The notes: a model not told the origin generated them from the letters alone. A stretch of DNA of 6,089 nucleotides from Pseudomonadota bacterium (GCA_023451915.1 JAEXXS010000088.1:1-6089); one strand, 5' to 3'; counted from the first letter of the stretch, positions 1-4,743 are shown. Numbers and translations are program-made.

Positions 1-746
1 GTGCGCTCGCGCACCCGCTGTTCGAGGATTTCTTTTTCCGAGCGAAGGGCCGTCTGCCCTTCGAACATGGTGCGGGCATAACGCTGGATGCGGCTGAAAA
101 GCAGCAGTCCCAGCACCACCGCCGAGGCGAGCGCGACAATGGAAGTGGCCGTCATCCAGTAACGCATCCGGTTGATGCGCTCGTTGCGTTCGGCAAGCTG
201 CTTTTCTTCCACATCGATGAAGTCCGACACCGTGGTGGAAAGCTGCTCCATCAAAGACTTGCCTTCGTTGCTGCGCATCCGTTCCATCGCAGCCGCGACG
301 TTGCCCGACGAGGCAAGCTCCACCGTTTCACGCACATCAGCTTCTTCCCGCTCGATCAGGGCGCGTATCTGCTTCACCCGCGCATCCTGCAACGGATTGG
401 GAACCGACAGGGCCTCCAGATCTTTCAAGGTTTGATCGACGGACATGACCGAGTTGCGATAGAGATCGAGATGCGCGTCGTCCAGCGTCAGAAGATAGCC
501 GCGACGGCTCATCTCGATATTGTTGGCAAGCCGCGCAACCTTGTCGACCTGCTGACGCAAGGCATAATTGCGGGAAATATCGACAATCTGATGCGTAACG
601 CTTGAGGACAGAAACAGCGTCATCACGGCAGAAAGCAGCACAAGTCCGAGCGAAACGATAACCGCAACCGGTTTCGGCGAAGACTGAAGCAGTTTCTGCA
701 ACAAGACTGATGGCAAAACGCGCCCCAATACAAATTGATGACCCAC
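1..746 (-). CDS. CHASE3-domain membrane sensor histidine kinase, N-terminal part (3' end outside window)
   Basis: About 248 codons are visible and the frame is open to the left edge. Residues about 25-45 form a transmembrane helix (VAVIVSLGLVLLSAVMTLFL). A helical extracytoplasmic segment follows with the CHASE3 hallmarks: an E-x-SRRGYLLTLDD stretch and the later FIDVEEKQLAERNERI stretch. A second membrane helix lies near residues 200-220 (SIVALASAVVLGLLLF), then a charged linker (EKEILEQRVRERT) that normally leads into the kinase core. The core is outside the window, so the kinase class is inferred; its place beside the GSR genes suggests an HWE/HisKA_2 kinase acting on PhyR. The start is uncertain. 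An in-frame TGA lies just upstream, leaving TTG at 758 or GTG at 746 as the first choices, and neither has a good ribosome site. I chose GTG. It lies downstream of ecfG on the same strand but beyond a strong terminator, so it probably has its own promoter, which I could not identify. Confidence 0.85.
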   Translation of the reverse strand, partial: MGHQFVLGRVLPSVLLQKLLQSSPKPVAVIVSLGLVLLSAVMTLFLSSSVTHQIVDISRNYALRQQVDKVARLANNIEMSRRGYLLTLDDAHLDLYRNSVMSVDQTLKDLEALSVPNPLQDARVKQIRALIEREEADVRETVELASSGNVAAAMERMRSNEGKSLMEQLSTTVSDFIDVEEKQLAERNERINRMRYWMTATSIVALASAVVLGLLLFSRIQRYARTMFEGQTALRSEKEILEQRVRER

Positions 747-768
747 TTCTGATAGCAAATATCAGTGG
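743..768 (-). promoter_or_regulatory. Hairpin enclosing the proposed GTG start of the CHASE3 kinase
   Basis: In the minus-strand transcript, CTGATA (765-760) and TATCAG (754-749) form a 6-bp stem with a 5-nt loop. The flanking CCAC/GTGG can extend pairing across the proposed GTG start codon (746-744). This could limit initiation. It is a short element and could be chance. Confidence 0.35.
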
Positions 769-810
769 CGGCTAACCTTCAAGTGTCTGGTGCAAAAAAC
801 TGTCCTTGCG

Positions 811-843
811 AGCAAAAATAAACGCCGCCGGGCGACGGCGGCG
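811..843 (-). terminator. Rho-independent terminator after ecfG
   Basis: Read on the minus strand, an 8-bp perfect stem CGCCGCCG/CGGCGGCG (843-836 and 830-823) with a 5-nt loop is followed by TTTATTTTTG. It lies about 175 nt after the ecfG stop codon and separates ecfG from the downstream kinase gene. Confidence 0.85.
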
Positions 844-1016
844 GAGCGTAGAAGCCAAAATGGCACACAAGCTGCTCAAGCCCGAAGCAAGCACCGCCGG
901 ATCGGACACCCGGCGGCGGCACAAAGCTTCATGCAAAACTTCTCAACCGACGTGAGCACCGGAGCCCAGAAAATTGCTCGTTCCAAACCGGCATCAAGAA
1001 GAATGCAACTGTAGGG
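844..1016 (-). other. Long structured 3' untranslated region of ecfG
   Basis: No convincing gene lies here; the plus-strand reading frame at 790-1014 is low-complexity basic and looks spurious. On the minus strand the stretch is transcribed with ecfG up to the terminator at 811-843. It contains a GC-rich hairpin with arms at 894-900 and 910-916 and one copy of a 14-bp repeat. A GGAAC at 984-980 lacks a matching -10 element. A 3'UTR-derived RNA is possible but unproven. Confidence 0.45.
933..946. repeat. 14-bp direct repeat, copy 1 (gcaaaacttctcaa)
   Basis: Identical to 1021-1034, which encodes the last residues of EcfG (LRSFA). The copies are 88 bp apart and the sequence next to them differs. 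It may be a remnant of an older duplicated ecfG 3' end. Confidence 0.6.
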
Positions 1017-1613
1017 TTAGGCAAAACTTCTCAAGGTCACGCGGGATGAATCGGCATCGGGACCGTAATCGCCTTCGCCTTCAATCTTGAGAATTTCCTG
1101 AAGACGGGTCCGCGCCCGGCTGACACGGCTTTTGATCGTACCGACAGCGCAACCGCAAATCTCCGCCGCTTCTTCATAGGCAAAGCCTGACGCGCCGATC
1201 AAAATGATCGCTTCGCGCTGATCATCGGGCAGTTGCTCCAGCGCCGAACGGAAATCCTGCAAATCCAGCGTGCCATATTGCGAAGGATGCACGGCCAGCT
1301 GTTCGCTGAATACACCGTCCGTATCCTGCACTTCACGACCGCGCTTGCGCATCTGGGTGTAGAATTCATTGCGCAGGATGGTGAAGAGCCAGGCCTTCAT
1401 ATTGGTGCCCATCTCGAAGGTTTCCTGCTTGGCCCAGGCCTTCATGATCGTGTCCTGCACCAAATCGTCTGCCTTGTCGTGCTGGCCGATAAGCGACACG
1501 GCAAAAGCACGCAAGCTTGGGAGCGACGCCAGCAGCTCTCGGCGGAACTGCGCGCCTTGCGGGCCCTCCTGCGGGGCATTTCCATCAACCGACGGAACGG
1601 GTGCTCTGTCCAC
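1017..1613 (-). CDS. ecfG: General stress response ECF sigma factor EcfG (RpoE1-type)
   Basis: This is the 198-aa sigma factor of the general stress response. It directs RNA polymerase to GGAAC-N16/17-CGTT promoters and is held inactive by NepR. Sigma region 2 spans about residues 28-92 (LIGQHDKADDLVQDTIMKAW, NMKAWLFTILRNEFY) and region 4 about 117-176 (LEQLPDDQREAI, then the helix-turn-helix FAYEEAAEICGCAVGTIKSR). The tail after residue 176 is short and acidic. I chose the GTG at 1613 because AGGAG (1625-1621) sits 7 nt upstream. The frame has an ATG at 1682, but that would put 23 extra non-sigma-like residues inside nepR. With the GTG start, ecfG overlaps the end of nepR by 29 bp, so the two are probably co-transcribed and translationally coupled. 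Confidence 0.95.
   Translation of the reverse strand: MDRAPVPSVDGNAPQEGPQGAQFRRELLASLPSLRAFAVSLIGQHDKADDLVQDTIMKAWAKQETFEMGTNMKAWLFTILRNEFYTQMRKRGREVQDTDGVFSEQLAVHPSQYGTLDLQDFRSALEQLPDDQREAIILIGASGFAYEEAAEICGCAVGTIKSRVSRARTRLQEILKIEGEGDYGPDADSSRVTLRSFA
1021..1034. repeat. 14-bp direct repeat, copy 2, inside the ecfG 3' end
   Basis: Exact copy of 933-946; here it lies in the final codons of ecfG on the minus strand. Confidence 0.6.
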
Positions 1614-1806
1614 GCATACTCTCCTGTTCAGCCTGATCGAGTTTATCGAGAAGATCGAGAAAACGGTCCGGGATCGTCTCATCCTGAATCGAGGCGTATA
1701 ACGCCTTGAGCTTCAATCCGACTTCACAATTGGGTCCTAATATGTCCTTCGGGACGCGCCGCGAATTCGCGACGCCATTCGTATGAAGGTTATCTTTATC
1801 TGTCAT
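1585..1806 (-). CDS. nepR: Anti-sigma factor NepR
   Basis: This 73-aa protein is the anti-sigma factor that sequesters EcfG and is in turn captured by phosphorylated PhyR. The conserved NepR core is clear at residues 29-60: VGLKLKALYASI followed by TIPDRFLDLLDKLDQAE, the two helices that grip either EcfG or the PhyR sigma-like domain. The N-terminal 25 residues are polar and probably disordered, as in the family; the C-terminal 13 residues (MRGQSTRSVG) overlap the ecfG start. Length is normal for NepR. The ATG at 1806 has only a weak purine stretch upstream. It is the first gene of a nepR-ecfG operon, divergent from phyR, with a GGAAC-type promoter about 62-86 bp upstream. Confidence 0.95.
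   Translation of the reverse strand: MTDKDNLHTNGVANSRRVPKDILGPNCEVGLKLKALYASIQDETIPDRFLDLLDKLDQAEQESMRGQSTRSVG
1611..1625 (-). promoter_or_regulatory. Ribosome binding site and GTG start of ecfG, inside nepR
   Basis: AGGAG at 1625-1621, then 7 nt, then GTG at 1613-1611. This is the best ribosome site near the 5' end of ecfG and decides its start. It lies wholly within the nepR coding sequence. Confidence 0.75.
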
Positions 1807-1867
1807 ATTTTATCGTTCTAGGCGGTGAGCCCTGTCCTGTTTGTTACAAAGCTTCTGTTGGACGGGA

Positions 1868-1892
1868 AATGCGCCAGCCCTAAAAAAGTTCC
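1868..1892 (-). promoter_or_regulatory. EcfG-type promoter of nepR-ecfG (near-consensus)
   Basis: On the minus strand, GGAAC (1892-1888), a 16-nt spacer, then CATT (1871-1868) against consensus CGTT. It predicts a start near 1859 and a leader of about 50 nt. It would make EcfG transcribe its own operon. Confidence 0.7.
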
Positions 1893-1923
1893 CGGAATAA
1901 TGCCGCCGGTTTGGAACTTTTTT
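1882..1923. repeat. 11-bp perfect inverted repeat built from two back-to-back EcfG -35 elements
   Basis: AAAAAAGTTCC (1882-1892) and GGAACTTTTTT (1913-1923) are exact reverse complements separated by 20 bp. Each arm is the -35 element plus the T-run of one of the two divergent promoters. Confidence 0.85.
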
Positions 1924-1937
1924 CAAGCCGCTTCGTT
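1913..1937 (+). promoter_or_regulatory. EcfG-type promoter of phyR (perfect consensus)
   Basis: GGAAC at 1913-1917, a 16-nt spacer and CGTT at 1934-1937 match the EcfG promoter consensus exactly. The predicted start near 1946 leaves a phyR leader of about 115 nt. Confidence 0.9.
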
Positions 1938-2060
1938 TTAGTCCGTAATGCCGTCCACTTGCGTGATGATCGCGTTTGGCCAAAAGCCGGTCTAATCCGG
2001 TTGTTCCAACAGAATTCATGCAAACGTAAAACAAAGCGGCAGATGAGGAGTTCTATTACC

Positions 2061-2855
2061 ATGACGTTATCGACGCGTATCGCGCCGCATCTTCCCTATC
2101 TTCGTCGTTTCTCGCGCGCCCTTACCGGTTCCCAGACATCCGGCGATGCTTACGTGGCTGCCGTGCTCGAAGCTCTGATCGCGGATTTGAGCATTTTCCC
2201 GGATACATCGTCGGACCGCATCGGGGTCTATCGCCTCTTCTGCGACCTTTATAAGACCGCATCGATCCGGGTGCCCGAACAATCTTCGGAAATCGGCTGG
2301 GAACAGCGGGCAAATCGAAATCTTGCGCATATTGCGCCCCTCCCCCGCCAAGCCTTCCTGCTAGTTGCCGTCGAAGGCTTCAACGACAAGGAAGCCGCGG
2401 AGGTTCTCAATGTCGACGATGCCGAACTGGGACGGCTTCTTTCCGCCGCATCGACGGAAATCTCCCGCCAGGTCGCAACCCGCCTGATGATTATCGAAGA
2501 CGAACCGCTGATCGCCATGGATATCGAGCAGATGGTCGAAAGCCTCGGTCACGAGGTAGTCGGCATCGCCCGCACCAAGGACGAGGCGGTTGCGCTTTAT
2601 GAAAAAGAAAAGCCACGAATGGTTCTGGCCGATATCCAGCTTGCGGATGGCAGTTCCGGCATCGACGCCGTCAACGAAATCCTGAAAGACGACACCATTC
2701 CCGTCATCTTCATCACGGCTTTTCCGGAACGCCTGCTTACCGGCGAACGTCCCGAGCCGACTTTCCTCGTGACCAAACCGTTCAATCCCGACATGGTGAA
2801 AGCCTTGATCAGTCAGGCATTGTTCTTTGAAGAGGCTTCTCAAGTCGCGGCCTGA
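2061..2855 (+). CDS. phyR: General stress response regulator PhyR (sigma-like domain plus receiver)
   Basis: This 264-aa protein is the anti-anti-sigma factor of the GSR. Residues 1-about 138 form the sigma-like domain, which mimics EcfG (MTLSTRIAPHLPYLRRFSRA; LPRQAFLLVAVEGFNDKEAAEVL resembles sigma region 4). Residues about 140-258 are a CheY-like receiver. Visible receiver residues are E146/D147/E148 in the acidic pocket, D191 as phospho-acceptor (VLADIQLADG), T219 (VIFITAF) and K239 (VTKPF). Phosphorylation exposes the sigma-like domain to bind NepR. I chose ATG 2061 because it begins the conserved family N-terminus and has GAGGAG at 2045-2050, 10 nt upstream. The frame is open upstream to 1911 and has another ATG at 2043, but that part lies in the leader and promoter. 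Transcribed divergently from nepR-ecfG. Confidence 0.97.
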   Translation: MTLSTRIAPHLPYLRRFSRALTGSQTSGDAYVAAVLEALIADLSIFPDTSSDRIGVYRLFCDLYKTASIRVPEQSSEIGWEQRANRNLAHIAPLPRQAFLLVAVEGFNDKEAAEVLNVDDAELGRLLSAASTEISRQVATRLMIIEDEPLIAMDIEQMVESLGHEVVGIARTKDEAVALYEKEKPRMVLADIQLADGSSGIDAVNEILKDDTIPVIFITAFPERLLTGERPEPTFLVTKPFNPDMVKALISQALFFEEASQVAA

Positions 2856-2894
2856 AATTGGCCCGCTACATCAAGGTTCAGCTCTTATGATCGT

Positions 2895-2923
2895 CTCCGG
2901 GAAATGAAAAACTTTTCCCGGAG
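2895..2923 (+). terminator. Hairpin after phyR, possible terminator
   Basis: A perfect 10-bp stem (CTCCGGGAAA 2895-2904 with TTTCCCGGAG 2914-2923) and a 9-nt loop lie 40 bp after the phyR stop. No T-run follows, so it may be an inefficient terminator or an mRNA-end stabiliser. The rest of 2856-3001 shows no gene. Confidence 0.5.
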
Positions 2924-3001
2924 CGTCTTGCATGGACAGCCCTTGCAACTTTTAGGCAAGCCACAATTCAACCCTGAATAATTCAATTTTAAACGTCGGC
3001 A

Positions 3002-3027
3002 GGAACCGAATGCATAGCAAAGACGTT
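3002..3027 (+). promoter_or_regulatory. EcfG-type promoter of the DUF1328 gene (perfect consensus)
   Basis: GGAAC at 3002-3006, a 17-nt spacer and CGTT at 3024-3027. The predicted start near 3036 leaves a short leader of about 23 nt before the ATG at 3059. Confidence 0.9.
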
Positions 3028-3058
3028 TATTCCTTATATACAATAGAGGAGATCGGAT

Positions 3059-3223
3059 ATGCTTTATTACGCGCTCGTATTTCTTGTCGTGGCTCTGGTC
3101 GCAGGTGCGCTGGGCTTTGGCGGCATTGCTGGTGCATCGGCGGGTATCGCCCAGATTTTGTTCTTCGTATTCCTCGCCTTGCTGGTCATTTCGCTGATAG
3201 CTTCGGCGATCCGCAAGGCCTGA
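3059..3223 (+). CDS. Small DUF1328 (YtjA-family) membrane protein
   Basis: This 54-aa protein begins [20 protein letters not shown] and has two hydrophobic segments, about residues 4-20 and 32-50, separated by a glycine/alanine-rich [10 protein letters not shown] turn, and ends IRKA. That pattern and length fit the DUF1328/YtjA family of tiny inner-membrane proteins, whose molecular function is unknown. The start is well supported: AGAGGAG (3045-3051) lies 7 nt before the ATG. It follows a perfect EcfG promoter and is followed after about 80 bp by a strong terminator, so it is probably made as a short stress-induced transcript, with limited read-through into the kinase gene downstream. A role in envelope stress is inference from the promoter only. 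Confidence 0.9.
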   Translation: MLYYALVFLVVALVAGALGFGGIAGASAGIAQILFFVFLALLVISLIASAIRKA

Positions 3224-3301
3224 TAGACGCAAGAAAACCCCAGTTCAGAATTGGTCTGTTTTTGGCCGCAAACCGGCCTTACCGATATGACCGACAGAGT
3301 A

Positions 3302-3335
3302 CCGTCGCGCGAGATCGCGCGGCGGTTTGTTTTCT
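3302..3335 (+). terminator. Rho-independent terminator between the DUF1328 gene and the HWE kinase
   Basis: A 10-bp stem (3302-3311 with 3316-3325, one G-U pair) and the 4-nt loop AGAT are followed by TTTGTTTTCT. It probably ends or attenuates the DUF1328 transcript. Confidence 0.85.
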
Positions 3336-3413
3336 GGAGAGAAAGCGGATTTACCATCGCGACCTTCAGCCCGTGCATGCCATCCGGCCCGATAGACAGC
3401 CATCGAGACTATA

Positions 3414-4421
3414 ATGAGCGCATCACACCTGCCATTACGCGAAGCCGAACCGGATGCAGCCCGTCTACGCGCGCTGCTACGGGCGGTTCGTAATAGCAAT
3501 GTCTGTGTGCTCTACCAGCGCCCTGATCTGATCTATGCCTGGGGCGAGAATCTGCCGGCCTATTGGCAGCAGAGCTGGAAAGTCGGCGGCACCGACGAAG
3601 ATTTCATTGTATCCACGTCGCTCGCCAAGCTGAAAGCAGCCAAAGAAGCGGCGCTTGAAACCTTGACGGCGCAGAATGTCGAACTTTCGATCATGGATGG
3701 CAACAAGCTCCACTGGGTCGAACTGCATATCGATTGCGACCGCGACGCCAGCGGCAATCTGCTTGGACTGGTGACAACCGCGCTTGAAATCAGCGAGCTG
3801 AAACGCCGCGAGCAAGTGCTGAAAACGCTTTTGCGCGAAGTCAGCCACCGTTCCAAAAACATGCTGGCCATCGTTCAGAGCATCGCCAGCCAGACAGCAC
3901 GGTTCACCGATACGATTGACGATTTTCTGCTGAAATTTCGGGGACGCATCCAGTCGCTCTCCTATTCGCAGGATCTGGTGACGGATTCCAACTGGCGCGG
4001 CGCGCTTTTCCGCGACCTTGTCCACTCGCAGGTCGAAAAATATATCGATGTCACCGACGAGCGGCTCAGTCTCGAAGGCGACAATCCCTATCTGTTCCCG
4101 GGCGCTGCCTTGCATGTCGGTCTGGCGCTGCACGAACTGGTGGTCAACGCCACATCGTTCGGCGGCCTTTCGATCCCCTATGGCCGTGTGGCGATTTCGG
4201 CGGAGGTCGTGCGCGGCGAAAACGAAGACGAGAAGCTGGTTTTTCGCTGGGAAGAAACCAATCCGGCTATGCCGGAGGTCTATCAGCACGATCCGCGCTT
4301 CGGCAGCGCTGTCCTTCAGCGTATTGTTCCGGCCTCCGTCAACGGGCAGGCGGAATACCGCATCGACGGCACCGGCGCTGTCTATTCGCTGACGATACCG
4401 GACGAACAGTTCGATTCCTGA
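3414..4421 (+). CDS. Soluble PAS / HWE-family sensor histidine kinase
   Basis: This 335-aa protein has no membrane segment or signal peptide. Residues about 18-128 look like a PAS sensory domain. The HWE/HisKA_2-type dimerisation and phosphoacceptor region follows (LLREVSHRSKNMLAIVQSIA), with H145 the likely phosphorylated histidine. The ATP-binding domain has the N-box LHELVVNATSFGG (H240, N246) and the W-x-E of HWE kinases (FRWEET, W279/E281), then a reduced glycine box, RFGSAVLQRIV. HWE kinases commonly phosphorylate PhyR, and its position beside phyR makes that the natural partner, though this is inferred. The ATG at 3414 has only a weak upstream purine stretch (GAGA). No EcfG-type motif lies between the upstream terminator and this gene, so it depends on read-through or an unrecognised promoter. 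Confidence 0.92.
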   Translation: MSASHLPLREAEPDAARLRALLRAVRNSNVCVLYQRPDLIYAWGENLPAYWQQSWKVGGTDEDFIVSTSLAKLKAAKEAALETLTAQNVELSIMDGNKLHWVELHIDCDRDASGNLLGLVTTALEISELKRREQVLKTLLREVSHRSKNMLAIVQSIASQTARFTDTIDDFLLKFRGRIQSLSYSQDLVTDSNWRGALFRDLVHSQVEKYIDVTDERLSLEGDNPYLFPGAALHVGLALHELVVNATSFGGLSIPYGRVAISAEVVRGENEDEKLVFRWEETNPAMPEVYQHDPRFGSAVLQRIVPASVNGQAEYRIDGTGAVYSLTIPDEQFDS

Positions 4422-4441
4422 TTTCTGAAGAAAACGCGCGC

Positions 4442-4544
4442 TAGAGCGGTTCCGGTTAAAACGGAATCGTGGAACCGCTCTATCTATTTGTTTTACGCAT
4501 TATCCTACGCAAAACCGCTACGCACTTTTGCTGGAAATGCTCTA
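4442..4544. repeat. About 103-bp palindromic intergenic repeat, Bru-RS-like
   Basis: The unit starts TAGAGCGGTTCC (4442-4453), is answered by GGAACCGCTCTA (4471-4482), and ends GCTCTA (4539-4544), so its outer ends are also complementary. The inner segment (acgcattatcctacgcaaaaccgc, in part) resembles a mobile intergenic repeat I recall from Brucella and related Hyphomicrobiales genomes. Length fits the 103-105 bp Bru-RS palindromes, but the name is from memory and length, not a comparison. Confidence 0.65.
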
Positions 4545-4579
4545 AAATAAAAGCCGTCATGGATGAACCATGACGGCTT
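4544..4579 (-). terminator. Strong Rho-independent terminator of the small RNA
   Basis: Read on the minus strand, AAGCCGTCATGG (4579-4568) pairs perfectly over 12 bp with 4562-4551 around a 5-nt loop and is followed by TTATTTTA. A second, weaker stop lies before it: a 4-bp GAGC/GCTC stem (4608-4605, 4591-4588) with TTTTT at 4587-4583. The hairpin could also act on plus-strand transcripts from the kinase gene, with a poorer T-run. Confidence 0.8.
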
Positions 4580-4709
4580 ATTAAAAAGAGCGAAACGCCT
4601 GCCTGCTCAACGGTTAACCGTCTGCGCGGCGTTCACGCCGTCCACCCTTGTTGGGGGAGTTGGGGCGAACTATGAAGACCGTGTTGGGGGGCGGGGTCAC
4701 GGTCTTCAT
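4545..4709 (-). ncRNA. GsrN-like, EcfG-dependent small regulatory RNA (candidate)
   Basis: A perfect EcfG promoter (4742-4718) places transcription start near 4709. From that base the RNA forms a perfect 12-bp stem (4709-4698 with 4683-4672) around a C-rich 14-nt loop (ACCCCGCCCCCCAA). A C-rich single-stranded linker follows (CCCCAACUCCCCC), then small hairpins (GGCGTGAACGCC; ACGGTTAACCGT) and a terminator. The transcript would be about 125 nt if it ends at the T-run near 4583 or about 165 nt at the strong terminator. GsrN of Caulobacter is a sigma-T-dependent sRNA that uses a 5' C-rich loop to pair with katG mRNA, and related sRNAs are expected near GSR loci in other alphaproteobacteria. Architecture and location match; homology by sequence was not tested. 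A 31-codon frame also starts at the predicted first base, so a coding or dual role is not excluded. Confidence 0.75.
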
Positions 4710-4717
4710 GAATTAAA

Positions 4718-4742
4718 AACGCGAGCCGTGGAATTTGGTTCC
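4718..4742 (-). promoter_or_regulatory. EcfG-type promoter of the small RNA (perfect consensus)
   Basis: On the minus strand, GGAAC (4742-4738), a 16-nt spacer and CGTT (4721-4718), followed by a TTTAATT stretch. The -35 element begins one base after the mur stop codon. No conventional gene follows it on this strand. Confidence 0.88.
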
Positions 4743-4743
4743 G

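Noticed and set aside
957..984. Minus-strand GGAAC in the ecfG 3' region as a promoter for a second sRNA or the CHASE3 kinase
   Set aside because: No CGTT at 16-17 nt (the sequence reads TCCG or CCGG), so the match is limited to the -35 half.
790..1014. 74-codon plus-strand frame between the kinase and ecfG
   Set aside because: Basic low-complexity product that crosses a minus-strand terminator hairpin, with no ribosome site; more likely non-coding.
1980..2007. Minus-strand GGAAC-N16-CTTT upstream of nepR
   Set aside because: Poor -10 match and located inside the phyR leader; the closer motif at 1892-1868 is a better nepR promoter.
1911..2060. N-terminal extension of phyR by 50 codons
   Set aside because: It would begin inside the EcfG promoter of phyR itself, and the conserved PhyR start (MTLSTRIAPHLPYLRR) lies at 2061.
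2732..2760. GGAAC-N17-CGTC inside phyR, one base from an EcfG promoter
   Set aside because: It lies within coding sequence, has a -10 mismatch and no unit downstream to drive; likely chance.
3477..4289. 270-codon minus-strand frame opposite the HWE kinase
   Set aside because: It is the antisense shadow of a strongly supported kinase in GC-rich DNA, with no recognisable domain or ribosome site.
4442..4544. Insertion sequence or CRISPR array
   Set aside because: There is a single palindromic unit with no transposase gene and no repeat-spacer series; it fits a short intergenic repeat.
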